In this document: one piece after another, positions 59,430 to 64,000 of the stretch | How positions within the stretch are numbered: position 1 is the first letter of the stretch | How the letters are laid out: each line of letters opens with the position of its first letter | Assembly: GCA_020632955.1 (NCBI GenBank) | Contig: JACKEO010000001.1 | Span: forward strand, 124,001 to 188,000 | Direction: 5' to 3' | DNA length: 64,000 nt | From: Alphaproteobacteria bacterium | Lineage (GTDB): Bacteria > Myxococcota_A > UBA796 > GCA-2862545 | Program-made: the position numbers and the translations under genes | The notes under the pieces: generated by a model | What the model was told of the DNA's origin: nothing | The model's database searches: none | The model's input: only the letters and a program-made list of their open reading frames with translations

Positions 59430-59466
59430 TGACGGTTCCGTGACCTCCCAGGTCCCAGGAGTCCCC

Positions 59467-60342
59467 ATGGCCAAGCCCCGCATCCGTCTGTCGGCCGAGG
59501 ACGGTGGTGAGATCCTCGACCGGTACCTCGAGAACATGGGAGCCATCCGCCTGCTGAAGTCGGAGGAGGAGGTCGAGGTCGCGCGCCGGATCGACGACGG
59601 CGGTCCCGACGCGGAGCTCGCCAAGGCGGCGCTCATCAAGGCCAACCTGCGCCTCGTGGTGTCGATCGGCAAGCAGTACAGCTACCGCGGCCTGCCGCTC
59701 GCCGACCTCATCCAGGAGGGCAACCTGGGCCTCATGAAGGCCGTCGAGAAGTTCGACCACACCCGTGGCTTCAAGTTCTCGACCTACGCCTCGTGGTGGA
59801 TCCGCCAGGCCATCGTGCGGGCGATCGAGTCGCAGATCCGCACCATCCGGATCCCCATCTACAAGCTCGAGATCGTCAACCGGGTCAACCAGACCCGCAA
59901 GCACCTCTACCAGGCCCTCGGCCGCGAGCCGACGGTCGACGAGATCGCCCAGCACCTCGAGATGGAGCTGGAGAAGGTGGAGGAGGTGCTCACCATGGTG
60001 CGCGAGCCCATGTCGCTCGACGCCGAGGTGGGCGAGGACGGCGACAGCACCGTGATGGACTTCATCGAGAACCCCGACGCCGAGGCGCCCTCCGCCTCCG
60101 TCGAGGCCCAGGCGCTCGCGGAGGAGATCTGCACGGTCCTCTCCACGCTGACGCCCCGCGAGGAGAAGGTCATCCGCATGCGCTACGGCATCGGCGAGCC
60201 CACGACCTACAGCCTCGAGGAGATCGGCAGCCGCTTCGCGCTCACCCGCGAGCGCATCCGCCAGATCGAGCTGAAGGCGCTGCGGAAGCTGCGGCACGCC
60301 ACCCGTCGCAAGACCCTGGAAGCCTTCGCGGAAGCCGTCTGA
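59467..60342 (+). CDS. RpoD/SigA-family (sigma-70) RNA polymerase sigma factor
   Basis: 291 residues from ATG after CCAGGAG. Region 1.2 is DGGEILDRYLENMGAIRLL; region 2 is LIKANLRLVVSIGKQYSYRG ... LIQEGNLGLMKAVEKFDHTRGFKFSTYASWWIRQAI; region 3 and region 4 (LTPREEKVIRMRYGI ... SLEEIGSRFALTRERIRQIELKALRKLR) are complete. It lacks region 1.1 and the long non-conserved insert, so it is a short group-2-like or RpoH-type alternative factor, not the main RpoD. A sigma-54 promoter precedes it, suggesting activator-controlled expression. Confidence 0.93.
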   Translation: MAKPRIRLSAEDGGEILDRYLENMGAIRLLKSEEEVEVARRIDDGGPDAELAKAALIKANLRLVVSIGKQYSYRGLPLADLIQEGNLGLMKAVEKFDHTRGFKFSTYASWWIRQAIVRAIESQIRTIRIPIYKLEIVNRVNQTRKHLYQALGREPTVDEIAQHLEMELEKVEEVLTMVREPMSLDAEVGEDGDSTVMDFIENPDAEAPSASVEAQALAEEICTVLSTLTPREEKVIRMRYGIGEPTTYSLEEIGSRFALTRERIRQIELKALRKLRHATRRKTLEAFAEAV

Positions 60343-60420
60343 GTCGGTCTGGCGGATCGTCGCTTCGGCGGGTCAGGACGTCTGGGCACTCCGCGGGGCG
60401 CCTTGGACCGTGGCGTCGCC

Positions 60421-61745
60421 TCAGTAGTCGCCCGTCGCCAGGCGCGCGGCGAGGCGCTCGTGCACGGCGACGATCTCGGGGCCATTGGCGTGCCTCCAAC
60501 AGGTCGTCGCCTTCGAGGAGCGACCCGTCGAGCAGGAACAGCTGGTCGACGCCCGTGGCGTCGTCGCGGACCAGCTTGTACCGGTCGTCGCGGATCATGA
60601 TGCGCTCGACCTTGTACGGGCCGTCGCCGTTGGGCTGGAACTGCTCGGCGACACGACGTCGCGGGCCTCGGCGGGCGGACGGGTCGCGCAGCCGCGGCGC
60701 GAAGCTGACGCTGTCGAGGTCGTCGCCCACGGCGCGCGGCACGCCGGCCAGATCCAGCACCGTGGCGAACAGGTCGACGGCGTGCACCAGGCTGTGGTCC
60801 CAGCGACCGCCGCCGTCCACGCCCGGACCGGCCACCACCAGCGGCACGCGCACGCCGAGCTCGCTGACGAAGCCCTTGGACGCGTGGCCCTTGTAGGCGG
60901 CCATCATCGCCCGCGGATCGCTGCCGTTGTCGGACAGGTAGATCACGATCGTGTCGTCGGCGATCGCGGTCGGCAGCCCGTCGAGCAGGCGCCCCATCTC
61001 GTGGTCGAGGGCGTCGACGATGGCCCGGTAGCGCTGGGCCTCCTTGCCGCCCGAGCCGTCGTTGCCGTCGTGGGTGAGCTCGGCCGGCGGCGGCTGCCAC
61101 GGGTAGTGGGACGCGTGGAAGCTGACCTGGAGGAAGAACGGCTCGGGCATCGTGCGCACCAGCCGCAGCGCGTCGTCGACCTCGTCGGTGGTGGCGTAGG
61201 TGCGCAGGGGTGCGCTGGACCTCGCCGTCCACCACCTTTCCCAGTCGTAGTAGTTCTGGGGCTGACCATCGACGCTGTGGTCGTTCTGCAGGTTGCCGAT
61301 CGAGCCGATGTGGGTGTCGAAGCCCTGGCGGCTGGGGCGGGGGCGTGCAGGGCGTCTTCGCGGATCGTGGTGAGGTGCCACTTGCCCACCAGCGCCGTGC
61401 GCCAGCCGCCCCGCGGGTCGGCGTGCAGGACCTCGGGCAGGCTCACCTCGGCGCGCAGCGGGCAGGCTCGGCTCGCCACGACGCCCGATGCGCAGCGGCC
61501 CGCCGATGCCGCTGCCGGCCGTAGCGACCGGTGAGCATCGCGGCGCGGGTGGGGGAGCAGGAGGGCATCGCGTAGCGCGATCGAAGCTGACGCCGCGATC
61601 CATCAGGGCCTGGAGCGTGGGCAGCGCGACGGCGTGGTCGTCGAGCCCCCACGGCCCGACGAGCTCGAGGCCGATGTCGTCGCAGGAGCAGCACGTCCGG
61701 GCGGCCGCTCGCCGACCAGGTGGACTCTCCCGCAGCGCGAGGCGA
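60421..61745 (-). pseudogene. sulfatase gene broken by multiple frameshifts
   Basis: Fragments of one type I sulfatase occur in order but in different frames: VLLL / DDIGLELVGPWGLDDHAVALPTL, then MPSCSPTRAAMLTGRYG (active-site CxPxR, Cys to formylglycine), GIGGPLRIG, ALVGKWHLTTI, FDTHIGSIGNLQNDHSVDGQPQNYYDWERW, then DDTIVIYLSDNGSD, ELGVRVPLVVAGPGV, DLFATVLDLAGV, YKVERIMIRDDRYKLV and GPEIVAVHERLAARLATGDY before the stop at 60421. At least five or six indels are needed to join them. Either a genuinely decaying gene or a stretch of sequencing error. The start is unclear. Confidence 0.82.
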
Positions 61746-61843
61746 GCTGCCCTGGCGACGGACCTGGTGGCGGCCTCGGTGGTGTCCCCGTCGGGGCGCA
61801 CCCCAGAGACCTCCCGAGCGGCGCGCAGGGATGGCGGGGGGAA

Positions 61844-61866
61844 CCATTCCAGCTCCGCTGGAATGG
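61844..61866. other. short hairpin CCATTCCAGC-N3-GCTGGAATGG
   Basis: Perfect 10-bp arms with a TCC loop, upstream of the broken sulfatase on its sense (minus) strand. Shares the TTCCAG/CTGGAA core with the 59289 hairpin. Roughly 190 bp around it hold no gene. Confidence 0.45.
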
Positions 61867-61941
61867 GGGGCCCCACATCCCGAGATCAGCCGCAAACCGA
61901 CGGTCGAGCGCGCCCCGCGAAGTGCCCCGACCCAGACCCCG

Positions 61942-62201
61942 TCACCGCCCCGACAGCGCCTCCCGCCTCCCCCGAGCAATGACCTCCATTCGCTCCCGGC
62001 ACAGCGCGTAGCCCTCTTGCCAGGGCGCCACGTCCCGCTGATACGCCGCCACGTCCACGTAGAGCGGGTCGGCGTAGGCGTCGCCCTTGTCGGCCTGCAG
62101 CGCCTCCCAGGTCTGGGCGGCCAGGGCCGGGTCGCCGGGCCGCAGCGCGGGCCAGGCCGTGGCCAGGCAGCCGAGCAGCAGCGCGCCGGCGACCGGAGGC
62201 C

Positions 62202-62205
<4 letters not shown>
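61942..62205 (-). CDS. small secreted hypothetical protein
   Basis: 87 residues from GTG overlapping the gcvP stop (GTGA). The N-terminus RPPVAGALLLGCLATAWPALR is a short signal peptide, possibly a lipoprotein (LLLGC). The rest is charged and helical (AQTWEALQADKGDAYADPLYVDVAAYQRDVAPWQEGYALCRERMEVI) with one Cys. No family recognised. Translational coupling to gcvP is probably incidental. Confidence 0.68.

Positions 62206-64000
<1,795 letters not shown>

Noticed and set aside
59429..59434. TTGACG as a sigma-70 -35 box before the sigma-factor gene
   Set aside because: No -10-like hexamer follows at 16-18 bp. The overlapping -24/-12 match is much better.

Overview
The window is very GC-rich (roughly 70% or more by eye), densely coded, and reads like chromosome rather than plasmid or phage. 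Several features point to a Myxococcota-type (former Deltaproteobacteria) bacterium: short lipoproteins whose lipobox is followed by D/T/G/S-rich linkers, a DUF1592/DUF1588 plus DUF1552 pair, a protein resembling the deltaproteobacterial TIGR04552 family, and many GTG starts with GTGA/ATGA overlaps. This is inference from content; I have no marker-gene phylogeny. I saw no rRNA, tRNA, CRISPR array, transposase or phage module.

Layout. 1-9 kb: partial TPR protein, small OB-like protein, membrane-tailed subtilisin, caspase-like protein lacking its catalytic Cys, SppA, Dam methylase, thiolase. 9-17 kb: alanine dehydrogenase, TPR protein, then a kelch lipoprotein, DUF1592/1588 lipoprotein and DUF1552 protein. 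17-24 kb: MprF-C-like protein, sterol-desaturase-like enzyme, and two divergent methyltransferase genes whose start codons overlap on a 12-bp palindrome. The rightward one leads an overlapping operon with a decayed methyltransferase paralogue and a GT-C-like membrane protein. 24-38 kb: an unknown pair with a PAAR-like member, then housekeeping genes (holB, folC, accD, RluA-type synthase, tatD, pyk, queE) interspersed with an ASPIC/UnbV lipoprotein, MBL hydrolase and LD-carboxypeptidase.

38.8-46.3 kb is the most dynamic part. An HNH nuclease gene lies between a decayed copy and the intact copy of an SGNH-hydrolase/membrane-protein pair. The intact copy ends a six-gene operon (PP-loop ATPase, SxtJ-like, carbamoyltransferase, DUF5989, SGNH hydrolase, small membrane protein). 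A palindromic repeat element separates it from an orphan radical SAM gene.

48-64 kb: chalcone-isomerase-like protein, pdxH, rsgA, the TIGR04552-like protein (which shows RelA/SpoT-synthetase-like motifs), a low-Mr tyrosine phosphatase, a GGDEF-EAL protein, an Nfu-type Fe-S carrier, an N-formylglutamate-amidohydrolase-like enzyme, ExbB/ExbD with two membrane genes, a sigma-70-family factor behind a sigma-54-type promoter, a frameshifted sulfatase, and gcvP running off the right edge.

Regulation. A -10-like hexamer of form TAnnnT (TACCCT, TACACT, TACGGT, TAGGCT and similar) recurs about 10-57 bp upstream of many starts, most often about 15-30 bp, which suggests short leaders and at least one leaderless mRNA.
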